Shown here piece after piece: positions 1-10,464 of a DNA stretch of 37,440 bases. The notes beneath the pieces were generated by a model that had not been told where the DNA came from, ran no database searches, and was given only the letters and a program-made list of their open reading frames with translations. The translations under genes and the position numbers were made by a program. The stretch spans positions 1 to 37,440 of the forward strand of contig SGPM01000272.1 in assembly GCA_004802725.1 (NCBI GenBank), in the 5' to 3' direction. The DNA comes from Antrodiella citrinella. Lineage: Eukaryota > Basidiomycota > Agaricomycetes > Polyporales > Steccherinaceae. Every line of letters begins with the position of its first letter. Position 1 is the first letter of the stretch.

Positions 1-310
1 ATCATGCATTGTACTCAAGAAATTCAGACGTGGGCAACTTCAAAAATGACCAACCTGTCGAATGTTCACGCCAGAATTTCGGTGGATGGGAATTCAACCA
101 TGATATTCTCACTGATCTCGAAGAGTACTCAACTTACAAAAAAATCGACCTGAACATATGTACGTTAGAGCATTTCTAAAGGATTTTGCATCCTCAGAAT
201 ATTGCTCAGATGTGGAATGCATACCATCGCCCGACCACGAAAACGGCCTTTGAGAGCTAGCGCGCGAGGACGTTTCGGGTACTTCCGTGGGTGAGGATTG
301 CCCCTACCCA

Positions 311-320
311 CTATATATAA
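311..320 (+). promoter_or_regulatory. TATA-like element of the P450 gene
   Basis: The sequence CTATATATAA lies about 32 bases before the P450 start codon at 352. An in-frame ATG at 298 lies upstream of it, which is one reason to prefer 352 as the start. The spacing would leave a very short leader, so the assignment is tentative. The rest of 1-351 shows no gene I can support. Confidence 0.45.
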
Positions 321-351
321 CCAGAGCCCGTTAATACGACCGCTGCCTCTG

Positions 352-2071
352 ATGGCGTCTCTCTTCACTTCCGTCACAGAATGGGGGAACCAAGGTCCCG
401 TCGTTGCATCCTTGTCACTTCTTTCCTTCTTCGCCATTGCGTATGCGTTGTTTCGCGCTGATCCGCACTCACCACCATGGGTGTCGTATTGGATCCCATG
501 GGTAGGGTCTTCGATCAGTATGGGCGCGGACCCGGATGAGTTCTTCAAGGAGGCGTCGGAGAAGCTGGGACCGATTTTTCGTGTAAAGGCGATGGGGAGG
601 AGTATGACTTATGTTACATCACCTGCTGTGCGTGATAGAGCCTTTGTTACCAGAGGTGTTTCGCTGACCTTCGCGATTGTGAGACTGTAGCTTATTGCTG
701 CTATCTACCGCGACTCGAAGGTGCGTTCGTTCTCATTTGACCAAGTTCTAGTCATGAATGACTACCCCATAGACGTTTGAGTTTCAATCCATCCGTTCAA
801 AAATCAGCCATGACATCTTCAGTATTCCTAAAGATGTGATTCAGTCTTCCGACGTGATCGAAAACTACTACCCAGCGCACCACCGTGTCCTCGCACCCAA
901 GTCCATCTCCCCCATCCTCGATCGCTATGCTGCACACACCTACAGCCAGCTCTCAGCCCGAGTATCCGCTTTGGACGGCGCCTCCGCCCCGCTCAAGTCA
1001 CTAGTGATCATGCCCGCATACGTCGCTGCGTCGAAAGCGTTCTTCGGGGAGAAGCTCCCCGCGGCGGGGACGTACAAGGACTTTGAGAAGTTCAACGACG
1101 CGTTCCATATCATGGCGGCGGAGTTGCCAAAGTTCGTCACATCGGGGGCGAGGAAGGCGTGGGAGGGCGTTACGAAGACGTTTGAGACGTATATCCATGA
1201 CGTGAGGAAGTCGGGAGACATGTCGGAGCTCGTCGATTCGACGTTGGGTGTGGGTGATCGTGCTGGCTGGGTACGCATTATTCTGCTCGCTGGAACGTGT
1301 CGTACGGAAAGCTTACCCTGATCGGTACAGACCGACGCAGTACTTGCAAAGATGTTGGCCTCTGACATGTGGGCTCTGCAAGCCAACGCCATCTGGGCCG
1401 TCTATTGGTTCCTCATCCTTGTCTTGGAACGCCCCGACGACCTCACACGCATCACCTACGAAATCGACGCCGCGCGCGCCGCCTGGACTCAAGCCCATCC
1501 AAACACACCTTTGAACGAGACCACCTTCCCCCAATTCATCACCGAATCCGCAGAGAAGTTCCCCCTGCTCTCATCGGGGATCATGGAGACGCTCCGTCTG
1601 CGCACGTCGAGCTTCTCCATCCGCCGCGTGACAGCGCCGACCGAGTTTGCAGGGTACAGCTTCAAGACCGACGACGTGCTGATCTGCAACACGCGTGTCG
1701 TGCACATGGACGAGGAGATACACGAGAGACCGACGGAGTTCGTGTTGGATCGGTACGTCGACGCGGGGAAGAAACGCGTGAAGGATGGCGCGCCTGTGCC
1801 GAACCATTCGTTGCCGTTTGGTGGGGGCGTGTCAATGTGCGAGGGCAGGTGAGTAACGCAATCGTTCGTGTCTGAACCCGTGCTGACGACGTCTTCGTGT
1901 AGACATTTTGCGCAGGCGGAGATCAAGACCTTCCTGGTGGCACTGCTCACTTTGACGAGGCTCGAGTTCGATCCGGAGGAAGCGACTTGGCCTACACCGG
2001 CCATGGATAGGATCGGAGTGGGTATCATCGGTCCAAAGGGAGACCTCGACGTAGTTGTGCGCAGTCGATAG
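352..2071 (+). CDS. Cytochrome P450, CYP7/CYP8-like
   Basis: This is a haem-thiolate oxidoreductase, probably anchored in the ER membrane. Exons are 352-627, 691-720, 773-1249, 1331-1848 and 1903-2071, giving 489 residues, a normal P450 length. An N-terminal hydrophobic segment (about residues 13-32) is followed by a proline-rich hinge. The ExxR motif is ETLR at 347-350, an FxxDRY-type region follows, and the haem loop is FGGGVSMCEGR with Cys431 as thiolate ligand. The I-helix (about 270-290) reads ALQANAIWAVYW, without the usual acid-Thr pair. That layout recalls CYP7/CYP8 enzymes, which include sterol hydroxylases and the isomerase-like prostacyclin synthase. The second exon is only 30 nt, and the first intron uses a clean GTGCGT donor at 628. 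The substrate cannot be read from sequence. The gene converges on the biotin ligase with 117 bp between stops. Confidence 0.9.
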
Positions 2072-2188
2072 GTGCATATCAGGTTCAGCCGAGTCATGTG
2101 CAGCAATACATTCCTAGGGTTTTCTGTCATACTTAGTTCACATCAGCCCTCGTTATGAGGACCACATTCCTACTTCTCTCCCCTATCC

Positions 2189-4220
2189 TCACCGAGCCTT
2201 CGTCATGATCAACCCCGCCATCAAATCAAAACTATTCCCATCCGGCTGCAAGTCGATGTACTGCTGCCCGTCGACACCCACCCGCTCGGGCACGGTCCTG
2301 AGCAGCCCATGGTCTTCGGTGATACCGACGATGCGCACGGCGCGGTGTGGCGTCGTGCTGGTGATCGTTACGCGTTGGTCTCTGCGCGTGCAAAGGAATC
2401 AGCTTCTCAAGTTCAAGCTCGTCGGCGAGACAACAGCTACGCACGAGTGCAACCACCGTTCGAGGTAGAGGTCCATGAACGGACTGAAAGACCCCCGTTC
2501 GGCAAGGAAGGTGTTCCACATTGGCTCAAATGTAACCATGATGACCGCCGCTGTGCGTTCCATGCTCAAAGGCTGCTGCGGGGTACCGAGTTGGGAGAGC
2601 GAGGCGATGGGCGGGGCGTTCAGTACGTTGATACCGCAACCTAGTTGAGTGTTAGCTCAAATGAATCAAAACAAGATGGAGGCTGCGACGGTACCTATAA
2701 CGATCGTCGTCTCCCCGCCCTGAAAACTCGTATGTACCAAAATCCCTCCCGCTTTCCTCGCCTCTCCTCCCTCTCTCTGCACCACATACAAATCATTCGG
2801 CCACTTGATCCTCACCTGCCCGCCCAACTCCGCGCCAAGGACGTCCGGGCTCCGACACGCCTCGACCACGGCGAGCGCGACGAGGTACTGCACGAATACC
2901 AGTCGCGGCGCGGGGACGTCTCGTAAAGGTGCACGCAGGAGGAGGGAGAATTGGAGGCAGCCGGAGGGGGAGACCCAGTTGTTTCCTCCGCGGCCACGAC
3001 CGGCAATCTGGTGCGAGGCGAGGGAGAGGAGGGGGTGTGGGAGGGCGGAGAGGAAGCGGTGGTTCCTGCATGCGTGAGTGTAAGTACTGGTGAGCTTGAA
3101 GACACGCGAGATGGAGACGCAACTTGTCGAGCATGGTTTGCGTACTGGTGACCACTTCACCATAGAGTAATGCTTCGCCGATACCCCACGCGTCACTCTG
3201 TGACATAGGCGAACTGGTTTTGGACCGTACGGAAGCGAGGTCGGTGTAGTATTGCGAGATATTGAACAGAGGTGTGTCTTCCGGTGAAGGCAGTTGTCCG
3301 TCCGGGAACGCGATGATATGTTTCGTGTCAGTATCAACTGCACTCGGGGCAAGGCGAGCGTTCCGTAGAACTTCCTTCCCGTTGGATATGGTATGAAGAG
3401 CAAAGGTGTCGTGTTCATCCTTGATCGTACCGCCGGATTGCACGGGAGACAGTGACTCGAGGATCTGCGTGACCGCCGTCGGTATGGCTTGCGAGCAAGT
3501 AAGAAGTTGTGGGAGGAGACACATCGCCACAGATCCGTCTGTAGCAGGGAGCCTCAGAGCTAGATGGTGCAAGCTCTCTCTCAGCAGCGATCGCCTGTGT
3601 CCTTCGACTTCCGGAGGTTCGCCTTCCAGTGATGGGGACGCGATGTCCACTCCCCAAATCACAACTCGTCCTTTCCCCGTCTGGCACGCGATAGCGGCAG
3701 GTCGAGCGTCGTCATGGTGTGCGAAAGCTTGGACGTTCGTCGCGTTCGTCGGGACTGACAATTCCGAGAAAGCAGACTCAACTGGCAACAAGGCTGTGGT
3801 ATCTCCCTGTGTTGACTTGATAGCCACAGTAGTCGAAGATTCACTGGCATTTCCTATAAACGTACACGATAAAATGGTCCCGGAAGCTCTGTCCTGGAAT
3901 CGTAAGGAGGATTCATACACCTCCGCGGATGCGAAGCCCGATCCGATGAGCCTTGCGCTCGCACGGAGACCAAGCAAAGACCCTCCACTTTCGATGTAGT
4001 TCCTGATGGATTTGCGGACAGGAGTAGGTAGTGAGAGCTGTTCACGACATGCAGGAAAGACGAGGAGAGCGCAGGTCTCCGACCATGGGTTCGATATGAG
4101 CGATTGGAGGGTGATAGGCTGAACAGAGTAGTGAGGTACGAGAGCAGCTTTCAGCAATGATAGCGACCGAGCGAAGGAGGAGTGTAGCACTTCGGGGCCA
4201 GAGTACACGAGCACGTTCAT
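2189..4220 (-). CDS. BPL1: Biotin-protein ligase (holocarboxylase synthetase)
   Basis: The enzyme activates biotin to biotinyl-AMP and transfers it to the lysine of carboxylases such as acetyl-CoA and pyruvate carboxylase. Exons on the minus strand are 4220-3124, 3065-2695, 2640-2445 and 2381-2189, giving 618 residues, near the usual fungal size. The first half (from MNVLVYSG) is the class-I glutamine-amidotransferase-like N-terminal domain of fungal ligases. The catalytic half starts near EVVTSTQ (about 357). It carries the biotinyl-AMP loop GRGRGG (388-393), KWPND (453-457) and KAGGILV (470-476). The C-terminal small domain contains GLLRT and DLQPDGNSFDLM and ends in a typical LIMTKAR tail. 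All phases close without frame errors. It is divergent from the Mug190-like gene. Confidence 0.93.
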
Positions 4221-4952
4221 CCTGAGTTTATCAAGAGCGGATACACTATCTAGCGAATCAGCGTTATCGTTGGATTAGCGCAAGGACCGGTCATACAGAG
4301 AACAATGGCTTCACGGTGGGATTCACACTACAAGCAACGCGATACAATGTTATATTTCACCGACGAAGAGGGGAGTGAATCCGGCGTCCGGTGTATTGTC
4401 CTGACGCGTATCGTTCTCGTGGTTAGAAAAACGTACATAGTACTAGCTAGTACTTACCTGCTACCACGTCCGAGGGCTTTCTGAGCTCTTGAAGTCGTGG
4501 ACAACGTGCAAGGAGTTTAAGATCAAGTTCAACACTTCAAAAGATTATTATAAGTTGCACCTAAGCGCGCAAGTTTATAACCCGAATCTAGGGTTAGGTG
4601 TTGACGCCACAAAATAGATCACCTCAAATTCACTTATGTAGAACATTACTTACTTGTACTTCCTCTCGAAGAATTGCACATGGATATTTCACTCGTCACG
4701 GGGATCGTTTTTGAAGAAAACATGTGTAGCAATGTGCACAGACGTCTATCTCCGTAGGACAGGAGCACTCATTTACGCGGTCCCACTATGACACCATCCA
4801 GAGAGTGCCGTACAGTTCCACTGATACTCCTCCCCGGCGTCGTCGAAATGTCTTTTAACACCCCCATACAGCAACCTGATCTCCACCTACATACCCGTAA
4901 GCCACTTGAGACTCACATATTCCTCCGAGCCCATCTAATACTTGACAGAACC
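4221..4952. other. Divergent intergenic region, BPL1 / Mug190-like
   Basis: These 732 bases separate two divergent start codons and should hold both promoters. I see no gene. A short telomere-like word TAGGGTTAGG lies at 4589-4598, too short to call an interstitial telomere. The right end contains a probable 5'UTR intron (separate entry). Confidence 0.6.
4897..4948 (+). other. Probable 5'UTR intron of the Mug190-like gene
   Basis: A GTAAGC donor at 4897, a CTAAT branch-like word and a TTGACAG acceptor ending at 4948 sit four bases before the ATG at 4953. Splicing any upstream ATG (4788, 4848) through this intron does not give the frame that starts MSHKF. The intron is therefore best read as lying in the leader, which favours 4953 as the start. 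Confidence 0.6.
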
Positions 4953-7900
4953 ATGTCGCACAAATTCCCGGAGCCCTACTCGGGCAAGAACCCGGTACCC
5001 CAGATCGCGACAAAACTCACCTCTCTGCTCAACCCGGAGCGCGCGACTGAAGCCACGGCTGAGCAGCTGCAGGACCAGAGTGGTCAGAATGACCAGAAGC
5101 AGACGGAGAAGCGTGCGAGCAAGCTGGCGAAAGGCCGGGTTATGCGTGTGACGGACCCAACGACGGGAGAGGAATTGGATATCAGGAATGCGGACGATGA
5201 ACCGGATACGAGGAATCAAGGGGATAATGTGTTAGATACCGATTTTCCGCCTCCAGGTGCGTGTTCAGTCCGCTATGTTTGGCTGTTTATACTGAGTCTT
5301 CCCAACAGACTGGGCGGCACATAAGAGCCATGTCATTACAGTGACATACCAAAGCATTGTGATCATCGCAACATCCTATATCACCTTCCCAATTTTGGTC
5401 CACCTATTCAGCGCGTCGTCATACGCGCTACTCCTCTCACTCATTCCACCGTCTCTTCTGACATATGTGCTCGTCTTCCGTCTGCGTAACGTCTCTCGAG
5501 GCGACTTCGAGGACCGGGTATGGCATTCAGAACGCATGCGCGGTCTCAGAGCAGGTTCCGACGTCGACGGTGACGGCAAGGTGACTGACGAAGAACGGAC
5601 CAAAGAGAGCGCGGAATGGGCGAATGCGCTCTTGAGAGGTGTCTGGCCGGTCCTAAATCCCGACCTGTACGTTGTCACCCTCCGCTGTTATCTGTATTTT
5701 CTGACATCATTTGGGTAGGTTCTCGTCTGTCGTGGATATGCTGGAGGACATTATGCAATCCTCCGTCCCCCACTTCATTCATTCCGTACGCATCTCTGAC
5801 CTGGGTCTCGGCCGGAACGCAGCTCGCATCACCGCGATTCGCTCGCTCCCCGACGCGGAGACACGCGCCAGTAACAAATCCAAAGCCCAGTCCGGTGAAG
5901 TCGCGTCCTTGGCTCCGGCGGGAGAACAGCAAGACAAGCAAGACGACTCCGGGTCCCCGGATCCGTTTCACGACCAGCAGGAAGAATTGGATGGGGATCA
6001 TATCAACGTAGAGGTCAGCTTTGCGTACCATGGAATGCCGAGCGGGAGGTCGGCGGCCAGTAAGGCGGGGAATATCCATCTCTCGGTTGAGTTTTTCTTG
6101 GGTATTCAGGGAGTATTTGGAGTGAGAGTCCGTGAGTCTCCATATCATATTTTCGCTACAACATTGCTCTGAATTATCCGATATAGCCGTTTGGGTCGAA
6201 GTCACCGGCGCAGTAGGGACAGCTCGAGCACGTTTGCAGCTCATCTCCGATCCTCCGTTGTACGTTCTGTTCCTCTTAACAACCTTTACCTATTGACACC
6301 TCCTGATAGCGTCAAAACGACGATGGTCAGTCTCATGGGTCTACCCCGGATCACCATCTCCGTCATTCCTCTTGCCAAGCTCCTCCCAAATGTCATGGAC
6401 CTCCCCTTCGTGTCTGGTTTCATATCCAGTGCGATTGACACCGCTGTCGCAGAGTATGTTGCGCCGAAGAGCTTGACGCTTGACTTGCAGCAGTTGATCA
6501 GTGGGGATGACATCAAGAAAGGTCAGCTCGTTCGTTGAAGATTTGGTCGCGTGTCTCCTGTTCTAACCGATTTGTTTGCTTAGACACGGAGGCACTCGGC
6601 GTGCTCGTGGTTCATATTCACCGTGCGACCGACGTGAAGGGCATGGACGCCAACGGTAGTTCCGGTGAGCCCTCTTTCACGACTTCTTGCCTCATACAAC
6701 CTACTCACGGTAGCATCCTTTCCTCTCTTTCGTGCAGCAGACCCGTACGTGACATTGACATACTCACGCCTTGAGAAACCGCTCTACTCTACGCGTATCA
6801 TCAAGGAAGACAGGAATCCCGTCTTCGAGGAAACCGCCGTGGTCATGATCGACATCAACACCATTCGGCTGCGCGAAAGCTTGAGTCTGCAGTTGTGGGA
6901 TTCCGACAGGATGAGCGTCGTACGTCACATCCACATTCCATCCTCGCCACATAATGACCATGTTCTTATCGTCGTTTCCTTGAATGGTACAGGACGACAT
7001 GCTCGGAGTCGCAGAAGTATCCATCCTCGACCTCGTCCGCCAACGCGGCAAACCCACGCGTCGCATCTCCCCTCTCACAGGCCCGAACACCCACTCCCGC
7101 CCGGGGTCCGTCGAATACACAGTCGGGTACTACGGCAAGCTCCCCCCACATACCTCCTGCCACGAAGTCCAAACCGACGGCGCAGATCCGAGCGTCCCCG
7201 CGGACCTCCGCGCCAAACCCGAGTTCAAGGAGAAGAGAGCCGTCGCGCTGAACGACTTGGAGGCGGCGGTGCTGATGACGCCCCCCGACCCGCAATGGCC
7301 GTCTGGCATCTTGAGCATGCAGGTGCATCAGATTAGGGATCTGGAGGTGCGGAAGGAGGGGAGGGATATCAAGAGTATTGCGTTGAAGGGAGCGGGGAAG
7401 AAGGGTGTGAGTGTTGGGCGGGAGGGGGAGAAGGGGCAGGATGATGTGTTGAAGGCGGAGGAGGAGGCGGAGGGGTTGCCCAGTTCGTATTGTGAGATGT
7501 TCGTGTATCACTCTTCATGTCTTCGTGTCTCCCTTCTGACGGTTGGCTGTTCCAGATCCTTGAACGATGAGCTCGTATACAAGACGCGCGTGAAGCCTAT
7601 CACCAGCTCACCTATGTTCAACGCGGGCACTGAACGCTTTGTTCGGGACTGGAGGTCGTCACATGTCACAGTTGCAGTCAAAGACTCCCGGATGAGGGAA
7701 AACGACGCGATATTGGGTGTCGTCATGCTCAAGGTGAGTTCACTTGCATACCTATCTCTTCTGTCGTTTCTGATATATAATCATTTGGCTTGAAATAGCT
7801 GTCTGAACTGTTCATCAACGCGTCCCAAATCACGCGATTCTACTCTATCGAGGAGGGACTCGGATACGGCCGCATCCGCATCTCCCTCCTCTTCCGCCCG

Positions 7901-9112
7901 GTCGAAGCCAAGCTGCCTCCCAACCTCCTCGGCTTCGACACAGGCACGCTCGAGATCAGAGATGTATCTATTAAGGCAACCCAACGACAAGAGGGTACGG
8001 ACGCCGAACCAGCCCTGGATCTAGACTTGGCGAAGTGTGAGCTGAGGATGCGGACGAGCAAGTCGGAGGGATCTGAGAAGTTCTCGCGCCAGGATGCGAA
8101 GAGACGCGATGACGGATCTGTCGCGTGGGCCCACCGTACTTCGACAACAACATCCGAAAACGACGATGACGACGCGTCGTGTACGATGTTACCCGTCCGC
8201 CAGCGATACGGCTCGGCGCTCTTACTCTCGTTCAAAGATAAACGAACCTCCTCCGGGCTTAAACACTCCTCCGTCCGGCACGCACTCGCCGTCCTCTGGC
8301 TACGCGACATCGCCGACAACGTACGCGGGCCCGTGCACATCGCGCTCTGGAAAGCCAAAGACGGCGACTTCTCGCGCCTCAAACTGAACTACGTCCCGCC
8401 GGACGGGAACCTCGACGGCTGGGACTCGGACCAGGAGAATGTGACGCGTGTGGGGACGGTCGAGATGGACTTGAAATTCAAACCGGGGATTTCGGAGAAG
8501 CATAGGGCGTTGTTGGGCGGGGGAGGGTCGGCGCAGAAGGAGGCGTGGGATGCGTTCACGCGGGAGAAGGTGGGTGGGTTGAGGGACGCGGTGGGGGATG
8601 TGGAGGTTAGGGAGGACGACGCGCAGTCTAATGGGGGTAGGAGGCAGTCTGTGGCGTCTGGTGGGAAGACGGGCGAGATGAAGAAGCAGGAAGATGGTGA
8701 TGGCGAGACGACAGTCGTGGAGCGCAATCTGAGCGAGATTCGGACGGGGACCGATGGGCCTGTGAACTCTGCTGCTGGAGATGAGCGTGCGGGTAGTGGT
8801 CCTGCCCAAGAAGGCACCAACACAGTTGTTTCCACCGACGCTGTGGAGGATCTCTCCCAGGATACCAGCGACCGTGAGTCTGCGGAGTCATCGTCTAACG
8901 AAGGTCCGTCGGAGAAAAAAGGTCTGAAGCAGCGGTTCAAGGATTGGAAGGCGAACGAGAACGAGCTGCACCGCGATCACCGCGGGGTGATGCAGATGAA
9001 GCCGGCCAGGACAGCGACATGGCTCAAGGACAATGTGGAGGATGGGGCGCATGCCATCAAGGAGCGATTCTCTCTGAGATCGAGGAAGCCAGAGTTGGAG
9101 ACAGAGGTGTGA
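4953..9112 (+). CDS. Mug190-like SMP/C2-domain protein
   Basis: This is a tricalbin/E-Syt-type protein expected to tether ER to plasma membrane and carry lipid; S. pombe Mug190 is the nearest named relative I recognise. Ten exons (4953-5256, 5309-5666, 5719-6131, 6187-6259, 6310-6521, 6584-6664, 6741-6919, 6993-7498, 7556-7733, 7799-9112) give 1205 residues. A polar N-terminus precedes a hydrophobic hairpin at about 112-160, which fits ER anchoring. The SMP-like lipid-transfer region spans roughly 205-445 and ends with PPFVKTTMVSLMGLPR. A C2 domain follows (about 455-560) with calcium-loop acids in DANGSSDPYV and WDSDRM. A second, more divergent C2 starts near 645. The last ~300 residues are acidic, low complexity and end in a basic helix-like stretch. 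Exon 7 has a tandem CAGCAG acceptor (see findings). Confidence 0.85.
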
Positions 9113-9463
9113 GTATTCGTTGTTCATCGTTGTACATGTACGGACTTGGAAACATTACGGACAATCTTAGCATATGCAATCTTTTGTACATTAGACACTG
9201 AATCCATTGTAATTTTATCGATCTACCGAATGCGCCGCCATAGTCTTACAGGACATCGTCCAGAGCAAGTAACATGGAACACTCGGAATCACACCGATGT
9301 CTGGGTTTTGGTGTATCTGAGAGTGTACATATTTGTTTTCCTTCCAGGCTGTGAGGACATATCACTTCTTGAACAACATTGACAGACTGATCAGTCCTGT
9401 GACCAGCCTAACCTCGGAGTTAAGATCACTGGCAGCCACGACTCCTAGGACCACATCCTGCCT
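9113..9463. other. Convergent 3' intergenic region
   Basis: These 351 bases lie between the stops of the Mug190-like gene and the PEX39-like gene. They should hold both 3'UTRs. I see no further gene. Confidence 0.6.
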
Positions 9464-10118
9464 TCAGGAACTACTCGCCCCATCTGGCAGCTGAGTAGTG
9501 TTTTGTGAAGCCAGCTCCCAAGGCTTCTTCCGAGCAGGAGCACTAGACGTACTCGGTGCTGCAGGCTATAGCAGCAGTCCCGTCAGAATGGGTCAGACAC
9601 GCATTGCTCGACCGACGCACATGAAGATCGTTGGGAATATGTCGGTTATTCGGTATTTGGTCTGTCCTTCCTGATTCGATGAGCTCCTTCAGCTCGGCGA
9701 ACGTTAGCGTGCGCGGTTCCTCAGGAGCCTGCGTCGTGGAGGGCTCTTCTGCTTGAGGGGCGAGGGCTGCGTTGCCTGAGGTAGTCTGATACAATTTGAC
9801 ATCTTCAGGTGTTAGCGTGCTTCCCTTCAGCCTACACGACCAGTTGTGAACAATCGTTGACACGCGTCGTGAAGAGTGGAACGGGTGCGTACCGGTTGTA
9901 GTAGAACAAACGAGAACGTTGTAAGACATCACTGCGTTCCACGTCTGTTTTGCCTTCTAGAGCTCCGCCTGCTATTATGCCTGCAAGACCTTGCTTGTGA
10001 CCAGCCACCGTCAGGGTAAAGCGGTAGGACCATCGTAGTAGAACCTTACCTGGTACGTTTCGTCTGAATCGAATGGATAGTTCAGGAATTCCGCAATTGC
10101 CAGTGATTCTGTTGCCAT
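9464..10118 (-). CDS. PEX39: PEX39-like KPWE-motif protein
   Basis: A small protein of 160 residues from four exons on the minus strand: 10118-10050, 9993-9893, 9831-9621 and 9565-9464. The order of conserved pieces is an N-terminal LNYPFDSDETYQ, a middle QGLAGIIAGG segment, the helix TFAELKELIESG (100-111) followed by QIPNNRHIPNDL (115-126), and KKPWEL at 140-145. Proteins with the F..L..LI..G..IP...IP..L block plus a KPWE motif form the fungal/animal family that includes human C6orf226 and yeast Yjr012c. From memory, this family was recently named PEX39 and linked to PTS2 cargo import into peroxisomes. Function here is inferred from motifs only. It is short and split by three ~55-60 nt introns, so automatic annotation could easily miss it. 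Phases close exactly to the stop. Confidence 0.72.
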
Positions 10119-10464
10119 AGAGTAGTGCAATATATTAATGCTGTTTCTCTGGATGCTTGGTGTGTATACAAACAGTACTAGTGAACAGTAGTGAGATCGT
10201 GCGACGTGGTTATGGTACAAGTCGGTGGCGGCTCACAATTGCAAGCACGCGATCGTAATCGGGCTCAGAATCCATAAGGTCGGAACCGGGTTCCAACTTC
10301 CAGCAAGGCCAAATATCTGATGAAGAAAATTGACATGTATACATTCCTGAGTACATACATAAATCCAAATCCATACTGTACATCCTAGTAACTTATCCAT
10401 ACATCGATAAAAAAATCCAGTATAACTATCTCCGACGTCCTCTCCTGTGCGCAAGCGGCCAATC
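10119..10464. other. Intergenic region upstream of the PEX39-like gene
   Basis: These 346 bases lie between the PEX39-like start codon and the Argonaute stop codon (both minus strand). They should hold the PEX39-like promoter and the Argonaute 3'UTR. No gene is visible. Confidence 0.6.

Noticed and set aside
4589..4598. Telomere-like word TAGGGTTAGG
   Set aside because: Fewer than two repeat units, easily explained by chance and too little to call an interstitial telomere.
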